Positions 8,671-16,441 of a stretch of 64,000 nt of DNA are shown piece by piece. Within the stretch, counting starts at the first letter, position 1. Each line of letters opens with the position of its first letter. The notes beneath the pieces were generated by a model. It was not told the origin of the DNA. It did not search any database and saw only the letters and a list, made by a program, of their open reading frames with translations. Source of the DNA: Hyphomicrobiales bacterium (lineage in GTDB: Bacteria; Pseudomonadota; Alphaproteobacteria; Rhizobiales; Rhizobiaceae); assembly GCA_900471925.1 (NCBI GenBank), contig UCGV01000001.1:347648-411647 (forward strand), given 5' to 3'. The position numbers and the translations under genes are program-made.

Positions 8671-9681
8671 TCAGCTTTCTCGTGAAAAGATCTGGCGCAC
8701 GATATAGTTCGGCGAGGCGTCGTCGCGATAGTAGGTCCGCGCGATCATCTCCGCCAGAATGCCGGTGGTGATCATCTGCACCGAAGACAGGAGCAGCACG
8801 ACGCCGACCATGAGCATCGGTCGCGTGCCGATATCATTGCCCATGATGAACTTGTCGAAGCCGAGATAGAGCAGGATCAGCGCCGCGATGGCGCCGAGGC
8901 CGAGGCCGAGAGAACCGAAGAAATGACCGGGGCGCGCCTTGTAGCGCATGAAGAACATCACCGACAGCAGGTCGAGGATGACGCGGAACGTGCGCGAGAT
9001 CCCATATTTCGATGTGCCGTGCTGGCGGGCGTGATGGGTGACGACCATTTCGCCGATGCGTGAGCTCGGGACAACGCCGGCAACCCACGCCGGGATGAAG
9101 CGGTGCATCTCGCCCATCAGCTTCACCTGCTTGATGATCGATGCGCGGTAGATCTTCAGGCTGCAGCCATAGTCGTGCAGCTTCACACCGGTGATGCGGC
9201 CGATCAGGTAGTTCGCGCACCAGGAAGGGATCTTGCGCAGAAACAGCCCATCCTGGCGGTTCTTGCGCCAGCCGACGAGCAGGTCGAGTTCGCGCCGCTC
9301 CAGCTCCGCGACCATCGAAGGGATGTCCTTCGGATCGTTCTGCAGGTCGCCGTCCATCGTGGCGATCAGCCGGCCCTGCGCCGCGTCGATACCGGCCTGC
9401 ATGGCGGCCGTCTGGCCGAAGTTGCGCTGCAGTTCGACGATGCGCAGCGTCAGGCCTTCCAGGTTGACATATTTGCGGGCGTTGACGAGCGTCGCGTCCG
9501 TGCTGCCGTCGTCGACGAGGATCAGTTCCCAATTGTGCGGATAGTCGACCATGGCCGCGACGATGCGCTCGACCAGCGGGCCGATGCTTTCTTCCTCGTT
9601 GAAGACCGGAACGACCAGCGACAGTTCGAGCGGTTGGACCGGATCATTCGCGGTGCGAATGGACTCTACCGTTGTCTGCAA
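8671..9681 (-). CDS. Glycosyltransferase family 2, polyprenyl-phosphate sugar synthase-like
   Basis: A 336-residue GT-A enzyme of the DPM1/ArnC type. Seen are SLVVPVFNEEESIGPLVERI at the N-terminus, LVDDGSTDAT, the DXD-like TMDGDLQNDP, and HGTSKYG before two C-terminal membrane helices (about residues 243-265 and 285-308). The family transfers a sugar from a nucleotide sugar to polyprenyl phosphate on the cytoplasmic face of the inner membrane. It is the first gene of a two-gene unit with the ArnT-like transferase that follows. Rhizobial RgtE/RgtF are of this type, but sequence reading alone does not fix orthology. A divergent promoter region of 80 bp separates it from the next gene. Confidence 0.88.
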   Translation of the reverse strand: MQTTVESIRTANDPVQPLELSLVVPVFNEEESIGPLVERIVAAMVDYPHNWELILVDDGSTDATLVNARKYVNLEGLTLRIVELQRNFGQTAAMQAGIDAAQGRLIATMDGDLQNDPKDIPSMVAELERRELDLLVGWRKNRQDGLFLRKIPSWCANYLIGRITGVKLHDYGCSLKIYRASIIKQVKLMGEMHRFIPAWVAGVVPSSRIGEMVVTHHARQHGTSKYGISRTFRVILDLLSVMFFMRYKARPGHFFGSLGLGLGAIAALILLYLGFDKFIMGNDIGTRPMLMVGVVLLLSSVQMITTGILAEMIARTYYRDDASPNYIVRQIFSRES

Positions 9682-9761
9682 GTTTCATTTCTCCTAAAAG
9701 GCCCGGCAACAGAAGGCCGATGAAAGCCAGTCGCCGCAGCCAAACTTAGGAAGCCTGATAC

Positions 9762-10724
9762 ATGAAGACCCCGAGTGTTGAAAGCGGGCAATCCTGGTTT
9801 CTGCGCAATCGCATGAGCCTGATGACGGTAGCAATCGTCGCAGCCTATGCGCTTTTCATCCAGTGGTTTTGGGGCTGGCCGGTTATCCTGAAGCAATGGG
9901 AGGCCGTCGGCCCACGTCCTGTCATCGGCGCGCTCATCCTGCTGACGACTACCTATTTCCTGCGTACATGGCGCATCTACGACTATTTTCCACGGGAGAC
10001 ATCGGGTCGTTTCGCGGCTCTTTTCCGCGTCACCCAGATCCATAATCTCCTGAACATCATGCTGCCCTTCCGTGCAGGCGAGACCAGTTTTCCGGTCTTG
10101 ATGCGGACGGAATTCGGCATTCCCTTGACGCGCGGGACCTCTGCGCTCTTCGTCATGCGGCTTCTGGATCTGCATGCGCTGCTTGCCGCTGCAGGCATGG
10201 GCGTTGCAATCGCCGCCTCCCACGCAGCATTCGCCTGGCTCGTCTGGATCCTCTTCCTCTTCCTGCCGGTCTTTGCCTTTGCCGCCCGCAAGCCGCTGCT
10301 GCGGCTTGGCATCAGGCTCGCGCCGCGAAAGGCGCAGGCACTCCTGCACGAAATCGAGAACGGCCTGCCCGTCGATGCCGTCGCCTTCGCTCGCGCCTGG
10401 GCGATGACCATCGTCAACTGGCTGGTGAAGGTTCTGGTACTTGCCTGGGCACTCGGGCTGATGGGCGTGATGCCGATGGCGGCGAGCTTCGGCGGCGCGC
10501 TGGGCGGCGAACTGTCTTCCGTCCTGCCAGTGCATGCACCGGGCGGTGTCGGCACCTATCCGGCCGGCATCACCGCCGGTGCCATCGCCTTCGGGGCCTC
10601 CAGTGAACGCTCTGCGCTCGATGCCCTGGCGCAGGCAAGTGTCAACGCCCATCTCTTGATCATCGTCTCGGCCCTGACCGGTACGGCGATTTCCCTGCCT
10701 CTCGGTCGTCGCCGCAAGGCTTAA
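9762..10724 (+). CDS. Lysylphosphatidylglycerol synthase TM-region family protein (flippase-like)
   Basis: A 320-residue membrane protein with about eight hydrophobic helices, matching the UPF0104/LPG_synthase_TM fold seen in the flippase half of MprF. Diagnostic segments are RVTQIHNLLNIMLPFRAGE and VHAPGGVGTYPAG. It lacks the soluble aminoacyl-transferase domain of MprF. Divergent from the GT2/ArnT-like pair, so a role in moving a lipid-linked sugar across the membrane is a reasonable inference, but it is not shown. The last four bases (TTAA) are shared with the stop codon of the convergent sigma factor gene. Confidence 0.8.
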   Translation: MKTPSVESGQSWFLRNRMSLMTVAIVAAYALFIQWFWGWPVILKQWEAVGPRPVIGALILLTTTYFLRTWRIYDYFPRETSGRFAALFRVTQIHNLLNIMLPFRAGETSFPVLMRTEFGIPLTRGTSALFVMRLLDLHALLAAAGMGVAIAASHAAFAWLVWILFLFLPVFAFAARKPLLRLGIRLAPRKAQALLHEIENGLPVDAVAFARAWAMTIVNWLVKVLVLAWALGLMGVMPMAASFGGALGGELSSVLPVHAPGGVGTYPAGITAGAIAFGASSERSALDALAQASVNAHLLIIVSALTGTAISLPLGRRRKA

Positions 10725-11950
10725 GCTGTCAGCTCAGCGATACGCTTGCGCATGAAAGCCCGTTCCGGTTCCTGCCGGCAGAAGGCCAGCGCTGCTTCGT
10801 AAGCGGCGATTGCCTCGTCCCGGCGTCCGAGCCGACGCAGGAAATCCGCCCGCGCCGAATGGGCAAGGTGATAGGTCGAAAGCTCGCCCTTGCCGATGAT
10901 GGCATCGACAATCGCAAGGCCTTTATCTGGCCCCTCGGCCATGGCGATCGCCACTGCTCGGTTGAGTTCGGCAATTGGTGATGGCTGGGCGGCGATCAGC
11001 AGGTCATAGTAGAAGGCGATGCGTCGCCAGTCCGTTTCCTCGACGCTGCCCGTCTTCGCATGTTCCGCCGCGATCGCCGCCTGAACCGTATAGATGCCGA
11101 CCTCGGGCGCCTGCATCGCTTGCGTAAGCAAAGAAAGCCCCTCGGCAATCTTGCCCCGGTCCCAGAGCGACCGGTCCTGATCGGCCAGCAGCACCAGCGC
11201 GCCGTCGCCGTCCTGCCGCGCCGCACGGCGCGACTCCTGCAGGAGCAGGAGCGCCAACAGGCCCGCAACATCGGGATGCGGCAGCAGGGCAGCAAGCAGC
11301 CGTGCCAGCCGGATCGCCTCTGCCGTCAGATCGGCGCGCACGATCATGCTGCCCGAGGAAGCCGAATAGCCTTCATTGAAAACGAGGTAGATGACATGCA
11401 GCACCCGGTCGAGCCTCTCGGGCAGTTCGGCTCCGACAGGCACTTCATAAGGAATGTTCTCGGCTTTGATCCGGTTCTTGGCACGCACGATGCGCTGCGC
11501 GACCGTCGGCGCCGGTACGAGGAAGGCATGCGCGATCTCTTCGGTCGTCAGGCCGCAGACCTCGCGCAGCGCCATCGCCGTCTGCGCATCCGCCGGCAGT
11601 GCAGGATGGCAGCAGATGAAGACCAGCCGCAGCATGTCGTCCTCGATCGGTTCCATGTCGCCGATCTCCGTTTCCGTACCATCGGGATAAAGCCCGTCCT
11701 CGATATGCTGCAGCGAAGCGTTGAAGCGCGCTCGCCGCCGCAGATGGTCGATCGCCTTGAAACGGCCGGTCGAAACCAGCCAGGCGACGGGGTTATCGGG
11801 AACGCCACCGACCGGCCAGCTTCGCGCCGCGGCCGCAAAGGCATCATGCAGCGCTTCTTCCGCCCGGTCGAAATCACCGAGCAGACGGATCAGGGTCGCC
11901 AGCACGCGGCGCGAATGCTGACGATAGATGTCCTCGATCACTCGCTCCAA
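10721..11950 (-). CDS. RNA polymerase sigma factor, ECF42-type with C-terminal TPR-like extension
   Basis: About 409 residues: sigma region 2 (roughly residues 5-75, with DFDRAEEALHDAF and VAWLVSTGRFKAIDHLRRR), region 4 (about 115-165, with CGLTTEEIAHAFLVPAPTVAQRIVRAKNRI) and a long helical C-terminal domain ending in TPR-like repeats (STYHLAHSARADFLRRLGRRDEAIAAYEAAL). This architecture, together with upstream DGPF/YCII genes, is that of ECF group 42, which lacks a classical anti-sigma factor. The start is uncertain: TTG at 11950 has GAGGA seven bases upstream; GTG at 11941 is the alternative. The open frame extends further upstream only by overlapping the YCII gene. It is the last gene of a four-gene unit. 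Confidence 0.88.
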   Translation of the reverse strand: MERVIEDIYRQHSRRVLATLIRLLGDFDRAEEALHDAFAAAARSWPVGGVPDNPVAWLVSTGRFKAIDHLRRRARFNASLQHIEDGLYPDGTETEIGDMEPIEDDMLRLVFICCHPALPADAQTAMALREVCGLTTEEIAHAFLVPAPTVAQRIVRAKNRIKAENIPYEVPVGAELPERLDRVLHVIYLVFNEGYSASSGSMIVRADLTAEAIRLARLLAALLPHPDVAGLLALLLLQESRRAARQDGDGALVLLADQDRSLWDRGKIAEGLSLLTQAMQAPEVGIYTVQAAIAAEHAKTGSVEETDWRRIAFYYDLLIAAQPSPIAELNRAVAIAMAEGPDKGLAIVDAIIGKGELSTYHLAHSARADFLRRLGRRDEAIAAYEAALAFCRQEPERAFMRKRIAELTA

Positions 11951-11960
11951 CAGCTTGTCC

Positions 11961-12320
11961 TCACTGCGGCAGGGTGAGCAGTCGCACTGGGCGCAATTCG
12001 ATGGATCCGACCCGAACGCTCGGAATGCCGGCGACGACCTTGCGCGCTTCATCGAGATCTGCGGCTTCGATGACGTAGATACCGGCCAGATGTTCTTTGG
12101 TCTCGACATAGGGGCCATCGGTCGAAGATAGAACACCGTCGCGCACCTTCAGCACCAGGGCGCTATCGGGACCTTCCAACGCATCGGAATGGATCATGAT
12201 CCCTTTGCGCTGAAGTTCCTCGTCATACTGGAAATGCGCCCTTACGAGGTCGTCGCCCTCGGCCTGGCTGAGTGTGCCGTCGGTATCGGCGGAATTGTAG
12301 ATGAGGCAGACGAAGCGCAT
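11961..12320 (-). CDS. YCII/DGPF domain protein (third of three)
   Basis: 119 residues with the ferredoxin-like YCII fold. The conserved TDGPYVETKEHLAG block carries the DGP(F/Y) signature, and a DLDEARKVVAGIP helix follows. YCII proteins are small dimeric proteins of unsettled function, some with an active-site His-Asp pair and possible enzymatic roles; DGPF-type members typically neighbour ECF42 sigma factors. It ends about 10 bp before the sigma start and begins 2 bp after the preceding paralogue. A partner or substrate of the sigma factor pathway is an inference from context. Confidence 0.88.
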   Translation of the reverse strand: MRFVCLIYNSADTDGTLSQAEGDDLVRAHFQYDEELQRKGIMIHSDALEGPDSALVLKVRDGVLSSTDGPYVETKEHLAGIYVIEAADLDEARKVVAGIPSVRVGSIELRPVRLLTLPQ

Positions 12321-12322
12321 CG

Positions 12323-12682
12323 CTATCTCCCATCCTTGATCGAATAGGCCGGACGGATCTCGATCGACGCATATTTCAGGATCGGGAACGTGGAGATGAT
12401 CGATTTCGCTTCCGCCATGTCCCTGGCCTCGATCACGACGAAGCCGCCGAGATGTTCCTTGATTTCGGCGAAAGGTCCATCCGTCGCGGCGACCGTGCCA
12501 TTACGCACCCGCAGCGTAACCGCCTGTTCCGGCTCATAGAGCGCCAGCGCACTCAGCATATGGCCGCTTTCACGCCAGCTGTCGTCGCTGACGATACATT
12601 CCCGCGTGACGGCCTCCCATTCCTCCTGGGTGACGCGCTTGCTCTTTTCGGTATCGAACCAGATCTGGCCCAGAAACTTCAT
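12323..12682 (-). CDS. YCII/DGPF domain protein (second of three)
   Basis: 119 residues, paralogous to both flanking YCII proteins. Core block is TDGPFAEIKEHLGGF, with an upstream VTLRVRNGTVAATDGPF strand-turn-strand and ARDMAEAKSII helix. The N-terminus (MKFLGQIWFDTEK) resembles that of the next paralogue (MKYLCQVWFDGS), suggesting that these two are the closer pair. It lies 12 bp downstream of the first copy and 2 bp upstream of the third. Function unsettled, as for the family. Confidence 0.88.
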   Translation of the reverse strand: MKFLGQIWFDTEKSKRVTQEEWEAVTRECIVSDDSWRESGHMLSALALYEPEQAVTLRVRNGTVAATDGPFAEIKEHLGGFVVIEARDMAEAKSIISTFPILKYASIEIRPAYSIKDGR

Positions 12683-12694
12683 GACATGACCTCC

Positions 12695-13045
12695 TCAGCC
12701 GAATTCATGGATGGGGCGAACTTCGATGGCACCGAGCTTTGCGAGCGGAATGCCTGCCGCGACACGGATCGCGTCGTTGAGATCCTTGGCATCGATCAGG
12801 ATGAAGCCGCCGAGTGCTTCCTTCGTCTCGACGAAGGGGCCGTCGGTGACCGACATCTCGCCGCTGCGCACCCGCACCGTAACGGCGGATTGCGGCGACT
12901 GCAGCGCCTGGGCGACGATTAGATGGCCGCTGTCGGCGAGGTCCCGATCATAGGCAAGCGAATCCCGGTCGAGCTTTCTCTGCTCCTCATCTGACATGGT
13001 CGAGAAGATCGAGCCGTCGAACCACACCTGGCAAAGATATTTCAT
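12695..13045 (-). CDS. YCII/DGPF domain protein (first of three)
   Basis: 116 residues and the first gene of the sigma-factor unit. Core block TDGPFVETKEALGGF and AKDLNDAIRVAAGIP are visible. The ATG at 13045 has a strong GGAGGATGAGG leader. The putative ECF42-type promoter lies 33-59 bp upstream, so this gene would be the first expressed when the sigma factor is active. Sequence differences between the three copies are spread along the protein, which points to old duplication rather than a recent tandem copy. Confidence 0.88.
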   Translation of the reverse strand: MKYLCQVWFDGSIFSTMSDEEQRKLDRDSLAYDRDLADSGHLIVAQALQSPQSAVTVRVRSGEMSVTDGPFVETKEALGGFILIDAKDLNDAIRVAAGIPLAKLGAIEVRPIHEFG

Positions 13046-13077
13046 GCCTCATCCTCCACGCTGTTTCACAGCCCTTG

Positions 13078-13104
13078 GACGAACAGCCTAAGCCCTTTTC
13101 GACA
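13078..13104 (-). promoter_or_regulatory. Putative ECF42-type promoter of the YCII-sigma unit
   Basis: On the minus strand TGTCGA (13104-13099) is followed after 17 bp by CGTC (13081-13078). This matches the TGTCGA -35 and CGTC-like -10 elements described for ECF42 targets, as I recall them. Position, 33 bp before the first YCII start codon, suits an autoregulated promoter. Motif seen; function inferred. Confidence 0.6.
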
Positions 13105-13197
13105 GGGAGAAGAAATATCTTTTCACCGGCTCTGATGTCGAATGGCCCGTGCAGCGCTCGACAAGGCTCCGTCAGACAACATCAAGGAGATGGAGCA

Positions 13198-13356
13198 ATG
13201 AGCATGCTTGAAATCGCACTGGCGCATCTGATCGTCACGCGCGGCGCACGGCCACCGGAGAATGCCGAGATCGTCAAGGCGCTGGTAAGGACGGGGATCG
13301 CTCTGGCGGCATTCGCCTGCCTGGTTGAAGCACTGCGAAATGCGGCAGGCGCTTGA
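13198..13356 (+). CDS. Small protein of unknown function, 52 aa
   Basis: An ATG at 13198 preceded by AAGGAGATGGAGCA gives a 52-residue protein: MSMLEIALAHLIVTRG, then a short polar stretch and a hydrophobic segment (TGIALAAFACLVEAL) ending in GA. It is divergent from the YCII-sigma unit across about 150 bp. The strong ribosome binding site and balanced codon use support translation. I do not recognise a family; the C-terminal hydrophobic stretch could sit in or on the membrane. Confidence 0.55.
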   Translation: MSMLEIALAHLIVTRGARPPENAEIVKALVRTGIALAAFACLVEALRNAAGA

Positions 13357-13366
13357 AAACAGCGCA

Positions 13367-13387
13367 GCCCGGCCGATGGAGCCGGGC
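13367..13387 (-). terminator. GC hairpin downstream of amn
   Basis: GCCCGGC (13367-13373) and GCCGGGC (13381-13387) form a perfect 7-bp stem with a 7-nt loop in the short gap between convergent genes. On the minus strand it is followed by a few Ts (GCTGTTTTC), so it more probably ends the amn transcript. Confidence 0.5.
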
Positions 13388-13400
13388 CGCAGCCGATGTC

Positions 13401-14903
13401 TTATTGAAACGCCGTTTCGAAGAAACTGCGAAGCTTGCGCGAATGCAGCGTTTCCGGTGGCATCGCGGCAAGTTTCTGGATCGCCCTGATGCCGATCTGC
13501 AGATGCTGGTTCACCTGCGTACGGTAGAAGGCTGTTGCCATGCCCGGCAGCTTCAATTCGCCATGCAGCGGCTTGTCGGATACGCAAAGCAGCGTTCCGT
13601 AGGGCACGCGGAAGCGGAAGCCGTTGGCAGCAATCGTTGCCGATTCCATATCGAGCGCGATGGCACGGGCCTGCGACAGGCGCTTCACCGGTCCTGCCTG
13701 GTCGCGCAGTTCCCAGTTGCGATTGTCGATCGTGCCGACCGTGCCTGTGCGCATGATGCGCTTCAGCTCGAAACCTTCATATCCGGTGATCTCGGCAACA
13801 GCGGCCTCGAGCGCCACCTGCACTTCTGCGAGCGCCGGGATCGGCACCCAGACCGGAAGATCGTCGTCAAGCACATGGTCTTCGCGCATATAGGCATGCG
13901 CCAAAACATAGTCGCCCAGGCGCTGGCTGTTGCGCAGGCCCGCGCAATGGCCGAGCATCAGCCAGGCATGCGGGCGAAGCACGGCAACGTGGTCGGTGAT
14001 CGTCTTGGCGTTGGAGGGGCCGACGCCAATATTGATCATGGTGATCCCAGCATGGCCCTTTTTCTTCAGGTGATAGGCGGGCATCTGCGGCAGGCGGGCA
14101 AGTGTCGCATCCGTTTCCGGAACGCTCGACCCTGCCATCGTCACGATGTTGCCCGGCTCGACGAAGGCCGTATAGCCATCGCCGCCATCGGCCATCAGCT
14201 TGCGCGCCCAGGAGCAGAACTCGTCGATATAGAACTGGTAGTTCGTAAAGAGCACGAAGTTCTGAAAATGCTCCGCACCAGTCGCGGTATAGTGCGACAG
14301 GCGGGCGAGCGAATAGTCGATGCGCTGCGCGGTAAAGGGCGCCAGCGGAGAGGGCTCGCCCGGCGGCGGCAGATATTCGCCGTTGGCGATCTCATCGTCG
14401 GTCGTATTGAGGTCAGGCGTATCGAAAAGATCGCGCAACGGAATATCGACGAAAGCCGCAGCCGACGCTTCCACATGCGCGCCTTCGCCGAAAGCGAAGT
14501 GCAGCGGGATCGGCGTGGACGATTCCGAAACGACCACAGGCACATTGTGGCTCTTCATCAGGAGCGAAAGCTGCTCCTTCAAGTAATGCTTGAAGAGCTT
14601 CGGCCGCGTCACCGTCGTCGTATAGACGCCCGGCGCCGTCACATGACCGTAGGAGAGACGAGAGTCGACATGGCCGAAGCTCGTCGTCTCGATGCTGACC
14701 TGGGGGTAGAAGGCGCGGTAGCGCGAGGTAACAGGCGCACCTTTTGCGAGCTTCTTAAAGCTGTTGATCAGGAAGCCGGTATTGCGATCGTAGAGCGCCG
14801 TCAAAGCCTCGACGGCTTCTGCCGGATCATCGAATGTTTGCGGCTCAAAAGGGGGAGGGGACGAAATATCGAAAGCGGATAAGGGATAGATTCGTTTGCT
14901 CAT
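13401..14903 (-). CDS. amn: AMP nucleosidase
   Basis: A 500-residue enzyme that hydrolyses AMP to adenine and ribose 5-phosphate. The C-terminal half is a nucleoside-phosphorylase-like domain with TMINIGVGPSNAKTITDHVAVLRPHAWLMLGHCAG and the ALDMESATIAANGFRFRVPYGTLLCVSDKPLHGE block holding the catalytic acidic residue; the N-terminal domain is the regulatory part specific to Amn. Length matches the bacterial family (about 480-500). It appears monocistronic, with a GC hairpin downstream. Role: control of the adenylate pool and purine salvage. Confidence 0.93.
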   Translation of the reverse strand: MSKRIYPLSAFDISSPPPFEPQTFDDPAEAVEALTALYDRNTGFLINSFKKLAKGAPVTSRYRAFYPQVSIETTSFGHVDSRLSYGHVTAPGVYTTTVTRPKLFKHYLKEQLSLLMKSHNVPVVVSESSTPIPLHFAFGEGAHVEASAAAFVDIPLRDLFDTPDLNTTDDEIANGEYLPPPGEPSPLAPFTAQRIDYSLARLSHYTATGAEHFQNFVLFTNYQFYIDEFCSWARKLMADGGDGYTAFVEPGNIVTMAGSSVPETDATLARLPQMPAYHLKKKGHAGITMINIGVGPSNAKTITDHVAVLRPHAWLMLGHCAGLRNSQRLGDYVLAHAYMREDHVLDDDLPVWVPIPALAEVQVALEAAVAEITGYEGFELKRIMRTGTVGTIDNRNWELRDQAGPVKRLSQARAIALDMESATIAANGFRFRVPYGTLLCVSDKPLHGELKLPGMATAFYRTQVNQHLQIGIRAIQKLAAMPPETLHSRKLRSFFETAFQ

Positions 14904-14976
14904 GAGGCATTATAGAGAGTTGTTTTTAACAAGCAAACGACGCGCGAGGGCTGAAACCAAGATATTTTTCGAGGTA

Positions 14977-15183
14977 TCAGCGAATAGCGGTGCAGAATCC
15001 GCCGCTGCTTTCCACGCAGGTATAGTTCGCGCCGAAACGCGACTGCTGTGCTCCGCCGCCGCCGGTACGTACGACCACTGCCGAAAACGAAATCGCAAAG
15101 ATCGCAGCAAACAACGTGATGATTGTAAACCGCCTTGCCAGAATGAACACGTCCACGTCCTTACCCCGATATACGCCCTTCAT
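14977..15183 (-). CDS. Small single-pass membrane protein, unknown function
   Basis: About 68 residues with one strong hydrophobic segment (FTIITLFAAIFAISFSAVVV) followed by a Gly-rich linker and two cysteines near the C-terminus (YTCVESSGGFC) that could form a disulfide outside the membrane. The start is uncertain: ATG at 15183 has a weak AGAGAA site, ATG at 15234 has none, and a GTG at 15150 sits seven bases after AAGGA. No family recognised. It lies between amn and the DUF2147 gene, all on the minus strand but probably separately expressed. Confidence 0.55.
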   Translation of the reverse strand: MKGVYRGKDVDVFILARRFTIITLFAAIFAISFSAVVVRTGGGGAQQSRFGANYTCVESSGGFCTAIR

Positions 15184-15267
15184 GGTTCTCTTTTGCCATG
15201 ATGCGGCTGAACGGGTGCTGAGATGGCGGTTCATTTGGCGTTCAGTTTCAAAGACTGGATAACGCCC

Positions 15268-15606
15268 TCAGAGGCGAGTCCAGGTCTGGGATTTGCAGAA
15301 GACCTTCATCACGCAGCCCTGCATCTTCAGCGAGCCACCTGAAACACTGCCGGAGCCGCTATAGGTCTTGTCGTCGACCGGATCGGTGATCTCGCCGCTA
15401 TAACTCCCGCCGGTGCCTGAGAGCGTGCCGATTTTCTTGCCGGCATATTTGCCCGTCTTCAGCGTAATGCAGTACGCGCCGCCGCAGGGTGCAATCACTG
15501 CAGTGTCGCCAGCCCGCGTTTTCCAGTTGCCAACTATGGGTTCATCGGCCTGCGCCAGTCCTGCTGTAAGTGCCAGCGCGGCGGCAAGAACGAGGGTGCG
15601 GATCAT
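15268..15606 (-). CDS. DUF2147 family secreted protein
   Basis: 112 residues. A typical signal peptide (MIRTLVLAAALALTAGLAQA) is followed by the DUF2147 core: VGNWKTRAG, two Cys pairs (PCGGAYC and GCVMKVFC), AGKKIGTL and a C-terminal TWTRL. These are small beta-rich proteins exported to the periplasm; function unknown. The ATG at 15606 is preferred because GGAGGAAGAG directly precedes it; the open frame upstream to 15702 lacks a ribosome binding site and would bury the signal peptide. Confidence 0.85.
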   Translation of the reverse strand: MIRTLVLAAALALTAGLAQADEPIVGNWKTRAGDTAVIAPCGGAYCITLKTGKYAGKKIGTLSGTGGSYSGEITDPVDDKTYSGSGSVSGGSLKMQGCVMKVFCKSQTWTRL

Positions 15607-16037
15607 CTCTTCCTCCATGAGATACGGATTTGCGCGAAAATAACTGACGCGAACGTAAAGATAAATACGTCTCGGGAGGAACCTGAAATGCCGCCTCCTC
15701 ATCCGTTTTTTTCGGCAGATAGCCTGTGCGATGCTGATTTCACAGTGAACAAATCCTCAATTTCCAAATCTGAATTTTTCGTAAAAGGCGAGCAAAAATC
15801 CTTAATTCGCAAGGATTCTGATGTTTAACAAAAACCCAAGTTTACCAAGCATTTGCACTTTGTTTGCGTCAAATTAATCATGCATTTTAGGCGTTTTTTG
15901 AAAGCGGTTTGGCATAGTGAACCCATCAAACGAGCGGGGCAAACCCGCCGGACCGGAGAGGCCGAAAGCTGCAGAAGACGGCAAGGCCCAAAGGTAAAAC
16001 AGGGTACGTTTTAACAGGCTAAACAGGGACTGAACCG
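15607..16037. other. AT-rich divergent intergenic region with a short hairpin
   Basis: About 430 bp between the DUF2147 and Sel1 genes. A perfect 7-bp inverted repeat, AATCCTT at 15797-15803 and AAGGATT at 15811-15817, sits in the AT-rich middle. The right part (from about 15920) turns GC-rich and is probably the leader of the Sel1 gene. No convincing coding frame is seen. Confidence 0.4.
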
Positions 16038-16307
16038 ATGGCACGCTTTGAAATGCACAATGCTGAAATGGCCACCATGGGTGGCGAGAACAACAGCGCC
16101 GATGTCTTCTGCGAAATGGGTTTGATGTATGCGACCGGCCGTGGTTGCGCGATCGATCTCGTTGCCGCTCACAAGTGGCTGAACATCGCCGCGATCAAGG
16201 GCAACGACCGCGCAGCCGAGTTGCGCGCCGATGTGGCCGCTTCGATGAGCAAGATGCAGCTTGCCGAAGCGCTCCGCGCCGCCCGCGAATGGATGACGAT
16301 CCACTAA
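16038..16307 (+). CDS. Sel1-repeat-like small protein
   Basis: 89 residues. The block ADVFCEMGLMYATGRGCAID, then LVAAHKWLNIAAIKGNDRAAELR, follows the Sel1 pattern (G-x-Y-x-x-G-x-G ... A-x-x-W-x-x-x-A-A-x-x-G) for about one and a half repeats. Sel1 repeats form TPR-like alpha hairpins that mediate protein contacts. No signal peptide, so cytoplasmic. A strong terminator follows at 16399. Partner unknown. The long leader suggests regulated or abundant expression, by inference. Confidence 0.8.
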   Translation: MARFEMHNAEMATMGGENNSADVFCEMGLMYATGRGCAIDLVAAHKWLNIAAIKGNDRAAELRADVAASMSKMQLAEALRAAREWMTIH

Positions 16308-16398
16308 GACCGTCTCCGACAAGAGTTAGATAAGAATAACAACCTCAGAAGAGGGGAGCTGGCGGGGCGCTTTGGACGGGGCCGACGCCGGAGAAGAA

Positions 16399-16432
16399 AA
16401 CCGCGACCGGCGACCTCCCGCCGGCCGCGGTT
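16399..16432 (+). terminator. Strong hairpin terminator
   Basis: AACCGCGACCGGCG (16399-16412) pairs with CGCCGGCCGCGGTT (16419-16432) with a single mismatch and a 6-nt loop; TTTA follows. It lies between the Sel1 gene and a convergent aminotransferase gene and could serve both strands. Confidence 0.65.
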
Positions 16433-16441
16433 TATCCGTTG

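Noticed and set aside
13353..14882. 509-aa plus-strand frame opposite amn
   Set aside because: Shadow of AMP nucleosidase, rich in His, Arg and Gln, without a domain or ribosome binding site.
15679..15708. GGAAC ... CGTT considered as an EcfG general-stress promoter
   Set aside because: Spacing is about 21 bp instead of 16-17.
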